DNA of 22,868 nucleotides from assembly GCA_003516285.1 (NCBI GenBank), contig DPCK01000133.1:31403-54270 (forward strand), written 5' to 3'. The stretch comes from Lutibacter sp. (GTDB lineage Bacteria > Bacteroidota > Bacteroidia > Flavobacteriales > Flavobacteriaceae). Positions 1 through 7,346 of this stretch are shown here, in pieces. Positions within the stretch are counted from its first letter, which is position 1. Every line of letters begins with the position of its first letter. Below the pieces are notes generated by a model. It saw only the letters and a program-made list of their open reading frames with translations, had not been told where the DNA came from and made no database searches. The translations under genes were made by a program, and so were the position numbers.

Positions 1-1396
1 CATCCGCAGTGAATTCCATTAAATGCTCTAAAAACTGAATCATCGGAAAATCTTTTGGAATGGAAACAACACTGGCGTGACCCAATAAAAATCCGTTGCT
101 GTTTAACGATTCAAAGTCCAGTGTTAAATCCTTAATTTTATCAAAAGGAACAATTCCGCCCAAAGGTCCGCCAATTTGAAATGCTTTTATTTCCGATTTT
201 AATCCGTGTCCAAAAACCTCAAAAACAGTTTTTAGGGGCGTTCCCATTTCAATTTCATACATTCCCGGTGTGTTGAAAAAACTGTCCAACGAAACCAGTT
301 TGGTTCCGGTTGAATTTTCTGTTCCCAAAGCTTCATAAGCTTCTCCGCCATTTTCCAGAATCCAATGAAGGTTCGCAAATGTTTCCACATTGCTCAAAAC
401 AGTTGGTTTTCCAAACAAACCGTATTGTGCGGGATAGGGCGGACGAACGCGAACTTCCGGACGCAATCCTTCTATAGAACTAAGCAAAGCGGTTTCCTCG
501 CCGCAAACATAGGAACCTTGTCCGCGAATAATTTTGAATTTAAAATCGCCAATCAGACTTTTTTCTTTTAAAAATTCAATCGCTTCACCAATAATGCGAA
601 TAGAATCGGGATATTCTCCCCGAATATATAAAACGCCGGTATTTGCGCCAACGGTCAATCCTGCCATATACATTCCGAAAAGCACTTTATGCGCCTGATG
701 TTCCATCAAATACATATCCGAATAAGCGCCCGGATCGCCTTCATCGGCATTGCAAACAATGTATTTTTGGATATTTGTTTCTTTAATTACAGCGTCCAAT
801 TTAAACCAAAACGGGAATCCGGCACCGCCGCGACCGCGTAAATTCGATATTTTAATTTCCTGAATTACTTGTTTTGGATTTTTTTTATAAACTTCAGCCA
901 ATTTGTAAAAAGTCTCAATATCTTCAATTTTTGAAGTTAAAATCGGGGTGGTGTTGCAGCTTATGTTGTACTTATTTTCTTGGTAATTTTTGTTTACAAT
1001 GATACTTTCAAGTTCCTTTTCATTTGAAGAAGAATAGGTATTGTCGTTATACATAAACGCATTGTTGGTGTGGCAACGGCCCACGCAGGCAGCGTGACCG
1101 ATTTCGTCTTTGTCAAAATGTTTTTCTAAATGCTGATGCAATTTATTTTGGGTATTTGCAACCATGCAAGCCGTTCCACTGCACACATGAATTTTTTTGT
1201 TCCGGTTGCTTTCTCTGGTAAAATCATAAAAAGAGGCGGTGCCGGCTATCACGGAATCGTCAATCATAAATCGTTTTGCCAGTTCCTGAAAATCGGAATT
1301 AGCCGCGTTTTTATGTGATAAATCTGCGATATTTTCGAACAAATTATCATCCAATTCCTTTCTTGACGATAATGAGCGTATGTTTTTATTTGCCAT
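1..1396 (-). CDS. NuoE-NuoF fusion, NAD(P)-binding diaphorase subunit (partial, 3' end outside window)
   Basis: The frame opens at ATG 1396-1394 and stays open to the window edge, giving 465 residues. The N-terminal part is a NuoE-like thioredoxin-fold [2Fe-2S] domain with cysteines C72, C77 (CSGTAC) and C104, C108 (CVGRC). From about residue 160 it is NuoF-like: LRGRGGAGFP (186-195) for NADH/FMN binding, NADEGDPGAY (216-225) and YVCGEETALL (296-305). The last visible residues MEFTAD are where NuoF proteins lead into the ESCGxCxPCR [4Fe-4S] motif, so that motif should lie just outside. Such E-F fusions feed or draw electrons from NAD(P) in NAD-dependent formate dehydrogenases or soluble hydrogenases, rather than in complex I, where E and F are usually separate. 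Which partner applies here depends on the next gene, which is not visible; a formate dehydrogenase is my guess. It lies 59 bp behind the methyltransferase gene in the same direction. No frameshift was seen. Confidence 0.85.
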   Translation of the reverse strand, partial: MANKNIRSLSSRKELDDNLFENIADLSHKNAANSDFQELAKRFMIDDSVIAGTASFYDFTRESNRNKKIHVCSGTACMVANTQNKLHQHLEKHFDKDEIGHAACVGRCHTNNAFMYNDNTYSSSNEKELESIIVNKNYQENKYNISCNTTPILTSKIEDIETFYKLAEVYKKNPKQVIQEIKISNLRGRGGAGFPFWFKLDAVIKETNIQKYIVCNADEGDPGAYSDMYLMEHQAHKVLFGMYMAGLTVGANTGVLYIRGEYPDSIRIIGEAIEFLKEKSLIGDFKFKIIRGQGSYVCGEETALLSSIEGLRPEVRVRPPYPAQYGLFGKPTVLSNVETFANLHWILENGGEAYEALGTENSTGTKLVSLDSFFNTPGMYEIEMGTPLKTVFEVFGHGLKSEIKAFQIGGPLGGIVPFDKIKDLTLDFESLNSNGFLLGHASVVSIPKDFPMIQFLEHLMEFTAD

Positions 1397-1455
1397 TTTA
1401 ATGAGTATAAACGGCTAAAAATACTAAATTTTAATGATTTTTGCTAAAACAACTT

Positions 1456-2631
1456 TTAGGTTTTCTCACAAATAAGCACCAAATGCCTGTTGTTTAAATC
1501 GGTTGTAAAAAACAAATATTGATTTCCGCCATCTTTCAATCCGGTTTTTTTCCGAATCTGCGCAACGGTTTCGGGGAAATTTCGTGTGGTGATATTTGCT
1601 TTTTTTGAAGGAATTAATTTTAATAATTGTTTTTTATCGTAAGATATAACGTGCTTTATTTCAAACTTTCTTCCGGGAAATTCGATTAATTTATCAGAAG
1701 TGTATAAGTGTGAATGCTGATGCAATTTATCAATTTTTAAATGTGCTGAAATTTGTTGAAAAGCCCCTGCTTTTAAAATGGCGGCATTTGGTTCGAAAAG
1801 ATATTTTTTTGGTTCGGAAAAAGTTGAAGAAACACTTGCGTTTAAACTGAAATTAAATGGCTGAATTTCTTCTTTATTGAAGTTAATTGATTTAATTACA
1901 ATATTTTGCGCGTAATTTTTCTCCAACAAAAACAGCAATTCCTTCACTTCATTTTCAACAGCAACCACGTGAATTTCTCTTACAAAATTCAACTCATTTA
2001 GGGCGCTTGTGAAATCTAAAATTGGTGAAACTTTCAGCAGTATATTGTCGGTTTTTTGAAAAAGTAAATCCAGGTTTTCGGGAATATTCGGTAAGCAGTC
2101 CTCCAGCAAAAAAACTTTTTCTTTGACATCATTTCTGCGGGAAGGATCGGCGTAAATCCAATCGAATTTTTCTTCGGATTTTTCCAGAAATTCAATTCCG
2201 TCGCCAAGATATGATTCTATGTTTTTGACTTTTAACTGTTTGAAATTATGTAAAACAATGGCAGACAATTCTTTATTAATTTCACAATGTGTTATATTCT
2301 TAATTTTATGTGAAAAATAAAAAGCGTCAACACCAAATCCGCCGGTAATGTCGATTAAAGATTCTCCAGAAACCAAATCAGATTTATACTTTGCGGTAAT
2401 TTCAGAAGAAGTTTGTTCAATATTAAGTTTGTTCGGATAATAAATGTTTTCTGAATTAAACCAAGTCGGTAATTTTTTTTCACAACTGTTTTTGGCCAAA
2501 ATCTGTTCTGCAATTTCCTGGATGGAAACTGATTCAAACGGACTTCCTTTTAAAATCAGTTTTGTGACATCCGATTTTAAATGCGCGTTGATAAAGTCCT
2601 GTATTTCTTTATTTAGGATTTGGTAATTCAA
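1456..2631 (-). CDS. Class I SAM-dependent methyltransferase, THUMP-like/PG_1098 type
   Basis: A 391-residue protein with a Rossmann-type methyltransferase core. SAM motif I is DITGGFGVD (94-102), the acidic post-motif is CEIN (116-119), and motif IV is YADPSRR (160-166), a signature of this Bacteroidota family. The N-terminal 90 residues are helical, and the C-terminal 120 or so residues match the ferredoxin-like/THUMP-like domains named after Porphyromonas gingivalis PG_1098 (FEPNAAILKAGAF near 282; RKKTGLKDGGNQY near 359). RNA is the likely substrate because of the THUMP-like domain, but the target is not known to me. It lies 12 bp downstream of the DUF1697 gene and 59 bp upstream of the diaphorase gene, all on the same strand, so cotranscription is possible. 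Confidence 0.85.
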   Translation of the reverse strand: MNYQILNKEIQDFINAHLKSDVTKLILKGSPFESVSIQEIAEQILAKNSCEKKLPTWFNSENIYYPNKLNIEQTSSEITAKYKSDLVSGESLIDITGGFGVDAFYFSHKIKNITHCEINKELSAIVLHNFKQLKVKNIESYLGDGIEFLEKSEEKFDWIYADPSRRNDVKEKVFLLEDCLPNIPENLDLLFQKTDNILLKVSPILDFTSALNELNFVREIHVVAVENEVKELLFLLEKNYAQNIVIKSINFNKEEIQPFNFSLNASVSSTFSEPKKYLFEPNAAILKAGAFQQISAHLKIDKLHQHSHLYTSDKLIEFPGRKFEIKHVISYDKKQLLKLIPSKKANITTRNFPETVAQIRKKTGLKDGGNQYLFFTTDLNNRHLVLICEKT

Positions 2632-2643
2632 TGAATTGTTGTT

Positions 2644-3192
2644 TTATAAATTGCTAAGTTCTACCAGTTTTGAAATGGTATTCCAGTTTCTTGTTGTTGT
2701 AGCTATTTTTAATTTTTTTTCAAATAAATTGTTGTTAAGTTTGGTGTTCCCATAGCCATTTGGACAATATAAATAAATGGCGTTTTCAATCAATTGAAAT
2801 TCGTCATCACTGTTTGCTACAAGAATTTCAATAGTTGGAATTCCATCTAAATCAGGCATTTTATTTAATATAGTCACATGCAATTTTGAAATATCCGTTG
2901 TTGGATCTTTGGCAAGAAACGGATTGGCATTAAAAATAGTTATTAAGTCATTTTTGGTTAAAATCAGAACTTCAATAGTATGTCCAAAATGCTTTGAAAT
3001 TGCTGAAATTATCGTGTTCTCAATAAGTATTGGTTCCTTAATGTTAGACTTAAAAATTACATTTCCGCTTTGTATATAGGTAGTAACATCATGATAACCT
3101 AAATCTAAAAAAAGTTGCTTTAAATCGGTCATTTTTATTTTATGGTGACCAGATACGTTTATTCCGCGTAAAAGTGCAATATAAGTTAACAT
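2644..3192 (-). CDS. DUF1697 domain protein
   Basis: At 182 residues this is the usual length for DUF1697. The N-terminus reads YIALLRGINVSGHHKIKM followed by L..LG...V.TYIQSGNVIF, the diagnostic family signature. The fold is two alpha/beta subdomains. No biochemical function is established for the family and I see no catalytic motif, signal peptide or membrane segment, so it is probably cytoplasmic. It precedes the methyltransferase gene by 12 bp and has 112 bp of non-coding DNA upstream, so it could be the first gene of a small transcript. Confidence 0.85.
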   Translation of the reverse strand: MLTYIALLRGINVSGHHKIKMTDLKQLFLDLGYHDVTTYIQSGNVIFKSNIKEPILIENTIISAISKHFGHTIEVLILTKNDLITIFNANPFLAKDPTTDISKLHVTILNKMPDLDGIPTIEILVANSDDEFQLIENAIYLYCPNGYGNTKLNNNLFEKKLKIATTTRNWNTISKLVELSNL

Positions 3193-3304
3193 AATAATTG
3201 ATTTTTAATTTTTTTGTAGTTGATTTAATCTGAAAAATTGGAGGTGCCAAATTGGATCCTCAAGTTTTCAAATTCATTTTAATTCCCAATTCAGGCATAT
3301 TGGT

Positions 3305-5008
3305 CTAAAATCCAGCCGCTTTATCATCGCCTCTATAATCTGCGCCGCCCTCTAATTTTCCGTTTGGCAATCGCAAAATAGCATCCACTTTACCCAAAAT
3401 TACCGAATTTTCCTGTTTAATTTGATAGCCTTTTTGTTGTAATTGATTTAACAGCAAACTGTCAAAACCTTTTGGTTCAAAAGAAACAACATCAGGCAAC
3501 CATTGGTGGTGAAATCTGGGTGCATTTACAGCATCTTGCATGCCCATTTTAAATTCATAAACGTTTAAAATGGTTTGCAATACAGATGTGATGATGGTTG
3601 AACCTCCTGGTGAGCCAACCGACATATAAAACCGGTTATTTTTTTCCACAATGGTTGGTGTCATAGAACTCAGCATGCGTTTTTCAGGAGCAATGGAATT
3701 CGCATCACCGCCAACCAATCCAAACATATTTGGGGTTCCAGTTTTTGAGCTGAAATCGTCCATTTCATTATTCAAAAAGAAACCGCCTTCAGAAACAAAC
3801 ACTTTGGAACCATAAGCGCCATTTAGGGTTGTTGTAGCGGAAATGGAGTTTCCATATTTGTCCACAATGGAATAATGTGTGGTTTCATCACTTTCATAGC
3901 CTATAATTTTTCCTTGTTTTAAAGTCGAAGAAGGTGTGGCTTTGTCCCACGAAAAACTGGCCATTCTTTTTTGAACGTATTTTGATGAAATTAATGTGTC
4001 AATCGGAATTTTCACAAAATCGGGATCACCTAAATAATAAGAGCGGTCGGCATAGGCCCTTCTTTCGGCTTCCGTAAGCAATTGAACGGATTTTAAGGAA
4101 TTGTGTCCGTATGAAGCAATGTCAAAAGGTTCAATCGCCTTAAAAATTTGCGCGTTACAAATTCCGCCGCTTGATGGTGGCGACATGGAAATAATTTTCA
4201 AATCTTTGTAATTAAACTCAATCGGAGTTCTCCATTTTGCTTCGTAGTTTTCTAAATCGGCTTTGGTGATAATTCCGCCCAATTTCTGCACATAATTCAC
4301 CATCATTTCAGCTGTTTCTCCCTTATAAAATCCGTCTCTTCCATGGTCTCTGATTCTTTCCAGCGTTTTTGCCAGCTTCACATATTTAATGGTGTCGCCT
4401 TCTTTCCAGTCCGCATCCAAAACAATTTTGATTTTGTTCACTTCCCCAAAAAAATGTCTGTTATTTGCCAGTCTTTCAGCTTGTTTTTTGGTAACCACAA
4501 CGCCTTTATTGGCCAAATCAATCGATGGCTGAATCAATTCCGAAAAAGGCAAACTGCCAAATTTTTGGTGGACTTTAAACAATCCGTCCACCGTTCCCGG
4601 AACGCCAACAGCCATCGCGCCCAAAGTGCTTTTTCCTTCTATAATATTGCCGTTTTCATCCAAATACATATTTTTTGAAGCTGCAATCGGCGCTTTTTCC
4701 CGGTAATCTAAGGCTCCGGTTTTTCCGTTGTGGGTTCTGTAAACCATAAATCCGCCACCGCCAATATTTCCGGCAAAAGGATAAGCAACTGCCAAAGCCA
4801 GCTCTGTGGCAATCATCGAATCAAACGCATTTCCGCCTTTTTTCATAATGGCAACGCCAATTTTTGAGGCTTCTTCCCGCGCGCTCACCACCATTGCGCT
4901 GTCGGCAATTAATCCGGTGTTTTTATTGGTCTCTGTAGTTTCTATTGTTTTTACTTTGCATTGTGCAAATAGAAAAATAAAGGCGATAAATGTGATAGTT
5001 TTTTTCAT
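3305..5008 (-). CDS. ggt: Gamma-glutamyltransferase, lipoprotein form
   Basis: A 567-residue GGT precursor of the Ntn-hydrolase superfamily. It cleaves or transfers the gamma-glutamyl group of glutathione and related compounds outside the cytoplasm. The N-terminus is a lipoprotein signal (hydrophobic stretch then LFAQC, lipid-attachment Cys17). The autoprocessing nucleophile is Thr376 in ETTHYSIVDKYGN, matching Thr391 of the E. coli enzyme. R103 in DYREKAP matches the substrate-carboxylate arginine; NNEMDDFS (413-420), MLSSMTP (445-451) and GSPGGS (465-470) supply the remaining substrate-binding residues. SMSPPSSGG (274-282) precedes the cleavage site. All key residues are present, so it should be active. 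Its start codon overlaps the stop of the ACP phosphodiesterase gene by 4 bp, implying translational coupling. The two activities have no obvious shared pathway. Confidence 0.95.
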   Translation of the reverse strand: MKKTITFIAFIFLFAQCKVKTIETTETNKNTGLIADSAMVVSAREEASKIGVAIMKKGGNAFDSMIATELALAVAYPFAGNIGGGGFMVYRTHNGKTGALDYREKAPIAASKNMYLDENGNIIEGKSTLGAMAVGVPGTVDGLFKVHQKFGSLPFSELIQPSIDLANKGVVVTKKQAERLANNRHFFGEVNKIKIVLDADWKEGDTIKYVKLAKTLERIRDHGRDGFYKGETAEMMVNYVQKLGGIITKADLENYEAKWRTPIEFNYKDLKIISMSPPSSGGICNAQIFKAIEPFDIASYGHNSLKSVQLLTEAERRAYADRSYYLGDPDFVKIPIDTLISSKYVQKRMASFSWDKATPSSTLKQGKIIGYESDETTHYSIVDKYGNSISATTTLNGAYGSKVFVSEGGFFLNNEMDDFSSKTGTPNMFGLVGGDANSIAPEKRMLSSMTPTIVEKNNRFYMSVGSPGGSTIITSVLQTILNVYEFKMGMQDAVNAPRFHHQWLPDVVSFEPKGFDSLLLNQLQQKGYQIKQENSVILGKVDAILRLPNGKLEGGADYRGDDKAAGF

Positions 5009-5598
5009 TTTAATAATAATTCTTTTGTTTTTTCTTCTGCAAATTGCATTAATTCTATAAAAAAGGTAGTGAAATCGGCTTCAAAATCTTTATAGTGTAT
5101 TATCAAATCTTCTGTTGCCAAATCCATTTTTGAAATTCCTTTGGTGCGTTTGTTCATCCCTGTTAAAATCTTTTGAATACCTTCAATTGAAGCGTTACTG
5201 ACCAGCCAATTGTATTCAATCATATATGGAAGCAATTTCTGAATTTTTTCAGGAAATATTTCAATATTTTTCTGAAAAAATGAATAGACATTTTTGGCGT
5301 AAATCTCTAAGGGAATTTCTGAATATTGATGCCAGTTCTTGGCCAAAAAATGATCATATAAAATATCAATAATCACACCGTCATAATGGTCGTACCGTTC
5401 GTGTAAACGACGTTTGCTTCGCCTCACAATTGAATGTGTGTCTGTAAAATAGTCTATTTGCCTGTGCAATAAAATCCCTGCCTGAATTTCTTTCGGATAA
5501 TTTTCATGCTTTTTGCCTTTCACAGCATCAGCAATAAAATTGCCGATTAAAATGTTTTTATTTTCTTTGGAAAGATATAAATGGGCTAAAAAATTCAT
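5005..5598 (-). CDS. acpH: ACP phosphodiesterase (DUF479 family)
   Basis: A 197-residue protein with the family N-terminus MNFLAHLYLS, then GNFIADAVKG and HRQIDYFTDTH, the metal-binding HD-like arrangement of acyl-carrier-protein phosphodiesterases. E. coli AcpH (about 193 residues) removes the 4'-phosphopantetheine arm from acyl carrier protein; the same role is assigned here from family membership. No signal peptide is seen. It overlaps the following ggt by 4 bp (ATGA arrangement). A strong terminator separates it from dnaN upstream, so acpH-ggt should have its own promoter in the short 5599-5625 stretch or depend on read-through. Confidence 0.85.
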   Translation of the reverse strand: MNFLAHLYLSKENKNILIGNFIADAVKGKKHENYPKEIQAGILLHRQIDYFTDTHSIVRRSKRRLHERYDHYDGVIIDILYDHFLAKNWHQYSEIPLEIYAKNVYSFFQKNIEIFPEKIQKLLPYMIEYNWLVSNASIEGIQKILTGMNKRTKGISKMDLATEDLIIHYKDFEADFTTFFIELMQFAEEKTKELLLK

Positions 5599-5625
5599 AA
5601 AAGGGATTTAAAACAATAATACAAA

Positions 5626-5648
5626 AAAATCCGCAAAAAGCGGATTTT
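5626..5648 (-). terminator. Rho-independent terminator of dnaN
   Basis: A perfect 9-bp inverted repeat (5626-5634 with 5640-5648) around a 5-base loop. Read on the minus strand it is GAAAATCCGC, loop TTTTT, GCGGATTTT, followed by a T run. It lies 23 bp beyond the dnaN stop and in front of acpH. Confidence 0.85.
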
Positions 5649-5670
5649 CATATGTCTTTTAGGAATGTTA

Positions 5671-6789
5671 CTAGTTATTCAACATCACCGGCATCACCAG
5701 CATCGTAATAAATTCACCTTCTTCAATACCGTCGGCAGGCGTTAAAATTCCTGCCCTGTTTGGCATCGACATTTCAATCAGCACATCGTTAGAGTTTAAA
5801 TTGCTCAACATTTCGGTTAAAAAACGGGAATTAAAACCAATTTGCATATCGTCGCCCTGATAATCACAGGCCAAACGCTCTTCCGCTTTGTTTGAGTAAT
5901 CAATGTCTTCCGCAGAAATATTTAATTCGGTTCCTGCCATTTTCAAACGAATTTGGTGCGTTGTTTTGCTTGAGAAAATCGACACACGTTTCACCGAGTT
6001 TAAAAAAGTACCTCGGTCAACAGTCAGTTTATTCGGATTTTCTTTTGGGATAACGGCTTCGTAATTCGGGTATTTTCCGTCTATCAATCTACAAACCAAC
6101 ACCACATTGTCAAATATAAATTTCGCGTTCGAATCGTTATATTCTATGGTTACATCACTGTTTGAACCGCCTAAAATCCCCTTCAATAAGTTGAGCGGTT
6201 TTTTTGGCATAATGAATTCCGCAGGCTGGTTTGCGGTCACATCGGTTCTTGTATATTTTACCAATTTGTGGGCATCCGTGGCCACAAAAGTTAGGTTATT
6301 TGCATTAAATTGAAAAAACACGCCACTCATTACAGGTCTCAAATCGTCGTTTCCTGCCGCAAAAATCGTTTTGGAAATCGCAGTAGCCAAAATTTCTCCC
6401 GGAATTGTGGTGCTGCTTGGAGACTCAAGCGTAACCGCTTTCGGAAATTCATTGCCGTCAAAATACGCCATATCATATTTCCCGTGGCTCGAGCTAATTT
6501 CAATGGTGCTGTTTTCTTCGGTTTTGAAAGTCAATGGCTGGTTCGGAAATGTTTTTAAAGTATCCAGCAACAATCGCGCTGAAATTGCTACAGATCCTTC
6601 CGATTCTGATTCCACTTCAATAACGGTGCTCATGATTGTTTCCAAATCTGATGCCGATATTTTTAATTCGTTTTCTTTCAGTTCGAACAAGAAATTATCT
6701 AAAATTGGCAAGGTGTTGTTGCTGTTGATAACGCCTCCCAATACCTGAAGTTGTTTTAATAATTGACCGCTTGATACTATAAATTTCAT
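5671..6789 (-). CDS. dnaN: DNA polymerase III beta subunit (sliding clamp)
   Basis: A 372-residue clamp of normal length, built of three repeated beta-clamp domains. The N-terminus MKFIVSSGQLLKQLQVLGGVI, the TLPILDNFLFE and ISARLLLDTLKTFP segments, GVFFQF...FVATDAHKL in the second domain, and the C-terminal LVMPVML are all typical. It forms the ring that tethers DNA polymerase to the template and docks ligase, MutS and others through the hydrophobic cleft near the C-terminus. It is not beside dnaA, which is common in this phylum. A -7-like box TATATTTG lies about 28 bp upstream, and a terminator follows directly, so it appears to be transcribed alone. Confidence 0.97.
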   Translation of the reverse strand: MKFIVSSGQLLKQLQVLGGVINSNNTLPILDNFLFELKENELKISASDLETIMSTVIEVESESEGSVAISARLLLDTLKTFPNQPLTFKTEENSTIEISSSHGKYDMAYFDGNEFPKAVTLESPSSTTIPGEILATAISKTIFAAGNDDLRPVMSGVFFQFNANNLTFVATDAHKLVKYTRTDVTANQPAEFIMPKKPLNLLKGILGGSNSDVTIEYNDSNAKFIFDNVVLVCRLIDGKYPNYEAVIPKENPNKLTVDRGTFLNSVKRVSIFSSKTTHQIRLKMAGTELNISAEDIDYSNKAEERLACDYQGDDMQIGFNSRFLTEMLSNLNSNDVLIEMSMPNRAGILTPADGIEEGEFITMLVMPVMLNN

Positions 6790-6816
6790 TGATGATTATT
6801 TTAATGGAATGAATTA

Positions 6817-6824
6817 CAAATATA
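6817..6824 (-). promoter_or_regulatory. Probable dnaN promoter -7 box
   Basis: Reads TATATTTG on the minus strand, a full match to the Bacteroidota -7 consensus TAnnTTTG, 28 bp before the dnaN ATG. No clear -33 TTTG at the usual 19-21-base spacing. Confidence 0.5.
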
Positions 6825-6910
6825 TTCTAAATATGTTGTTATAAAAAGATTTTTTATCAACACGTTATCACAATAAAATTTAGACGCAAATTAAGCTATA
6901 AAATGAATCT

Positions 6911-7015
6911 TTTGGGCGTTTCCCTTTGGGCCGGGCTTTTGCGGCTCGCTTTTTTTTGGTTGCGAAAAGCAACAAAAAAAGAGCTCAAACTACCCGCTCA
7001 ATCCCTAACGCAAAT
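6911..7015 (+). repeat. Dispersed structured repeat, copy 1
   Basis: Begins TTTGGGCGTT and ends TCAATCCCTAACGCAAAT. Inside are a small CCC-TTT-GGG hairpin, the conserved GGGCCGGGCTTTT block, then a long imperfect hairpin made of a T8 run, GTTGC, GAAAA loop, GCAAC and an A7 run. The same outer ends and internal layout recur inverted at 20103-20211. It is not protein-coding. Confidence 0.75.
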
Positions 7016-7231
7016 TGAATTACGATTTTTGATTTACGATTTTAAATGTGTCGTAATAAAATATTATCCAAAACAAGAATGCGCATTTTGCATTTTTTCT
7101 TTGCGTCTTTGCGGTTAAATGAAAAATTTGTTTGAATGTATTTTTAACATTTTTATTTGGTTTCTATCATATAATACGAAGGGATGAATTACAAATTACG
7201 ATTTTACAAATTTCTTTTTTTACCTAAATAA

Positions 7232-7260
7232 ATTCCCCCTTCGGGTGTTAGGAGCCTTTT
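7232..7260 (-). repeat. Short C/G-rich palindromic repeat, copy 1
   Basis: On the minus strand it reads AAAGGCTCCTAACACCCG then AAGGGGGAAT. It matches 18911-18940 (opposite orientation) apart from one deleted base and two substitutions. The core CCCGAAGGG can form a short hairpin; the opposite strand has a CTTCGGG loop like a UUCG tetraloop. Confidence 0.65.
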
Positions 7261-7312
7261 TACAAAAATGTTAATACCTTCATAAAAAAAAGTGAAGTCT
7301 AAAATTTAATTT

Positions 7313-7320
7313 TATATTTG
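7313..7320 (+). promoter_or_regulatory. Probable PIG-L operon promoter -7 box
   Basis: TATATTTG, a full match to TAnnTTTG, ending 26 bp before the ATG at 7347. A transcript starting about 7 bases downstream would have a leader near 20 bases. The -33 element is weak. Confidence 0.5.
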
Positions 7321-7346
7321 ATTTCTGCTAAAAAATCAAATTTTAA

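Larger units (their letters stand above)
6790..7346. other. 557-bp non-coding island between divergent dnaN and PIG-L genes
   Basis: No convincing gene is present. The stretch holds the dnaN and PIG-L promoters at its ends. Between them lie a 105-bp structured repeat (6911-7015), three copies of a TTACGATTT word (7020-7028, 7034-7042, 7196-7204), a CTTTGCGTCTTTGCGG stretch (7099-7114) of the kind often dispersed in flavobacterial genomes, and a C/G-rich palindromic repeat (7232-7260). The plus-strand open frame at 6903-7118 lies mostly inside the repeat and is not a gene. Confidence 0.7.

Noticed and set aside
4343..4678. 111-codon open frame opposite ggt
   Set aside because: Antisense shadow of a fully motif-supported gene; no recognisable domain.
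6371..6748. 125-codon open frame opposite dnaN
   Set aside because: Antisense shadow; dnaN is unambiguous over this stretch.
6903..7118. 71-codon plus-strand open frame upstream of the PIG-L gene
   Set aside because: Lies mostly within the non-coding structured repeat; composition and lack of a sensible protein pattern argue against a gene.
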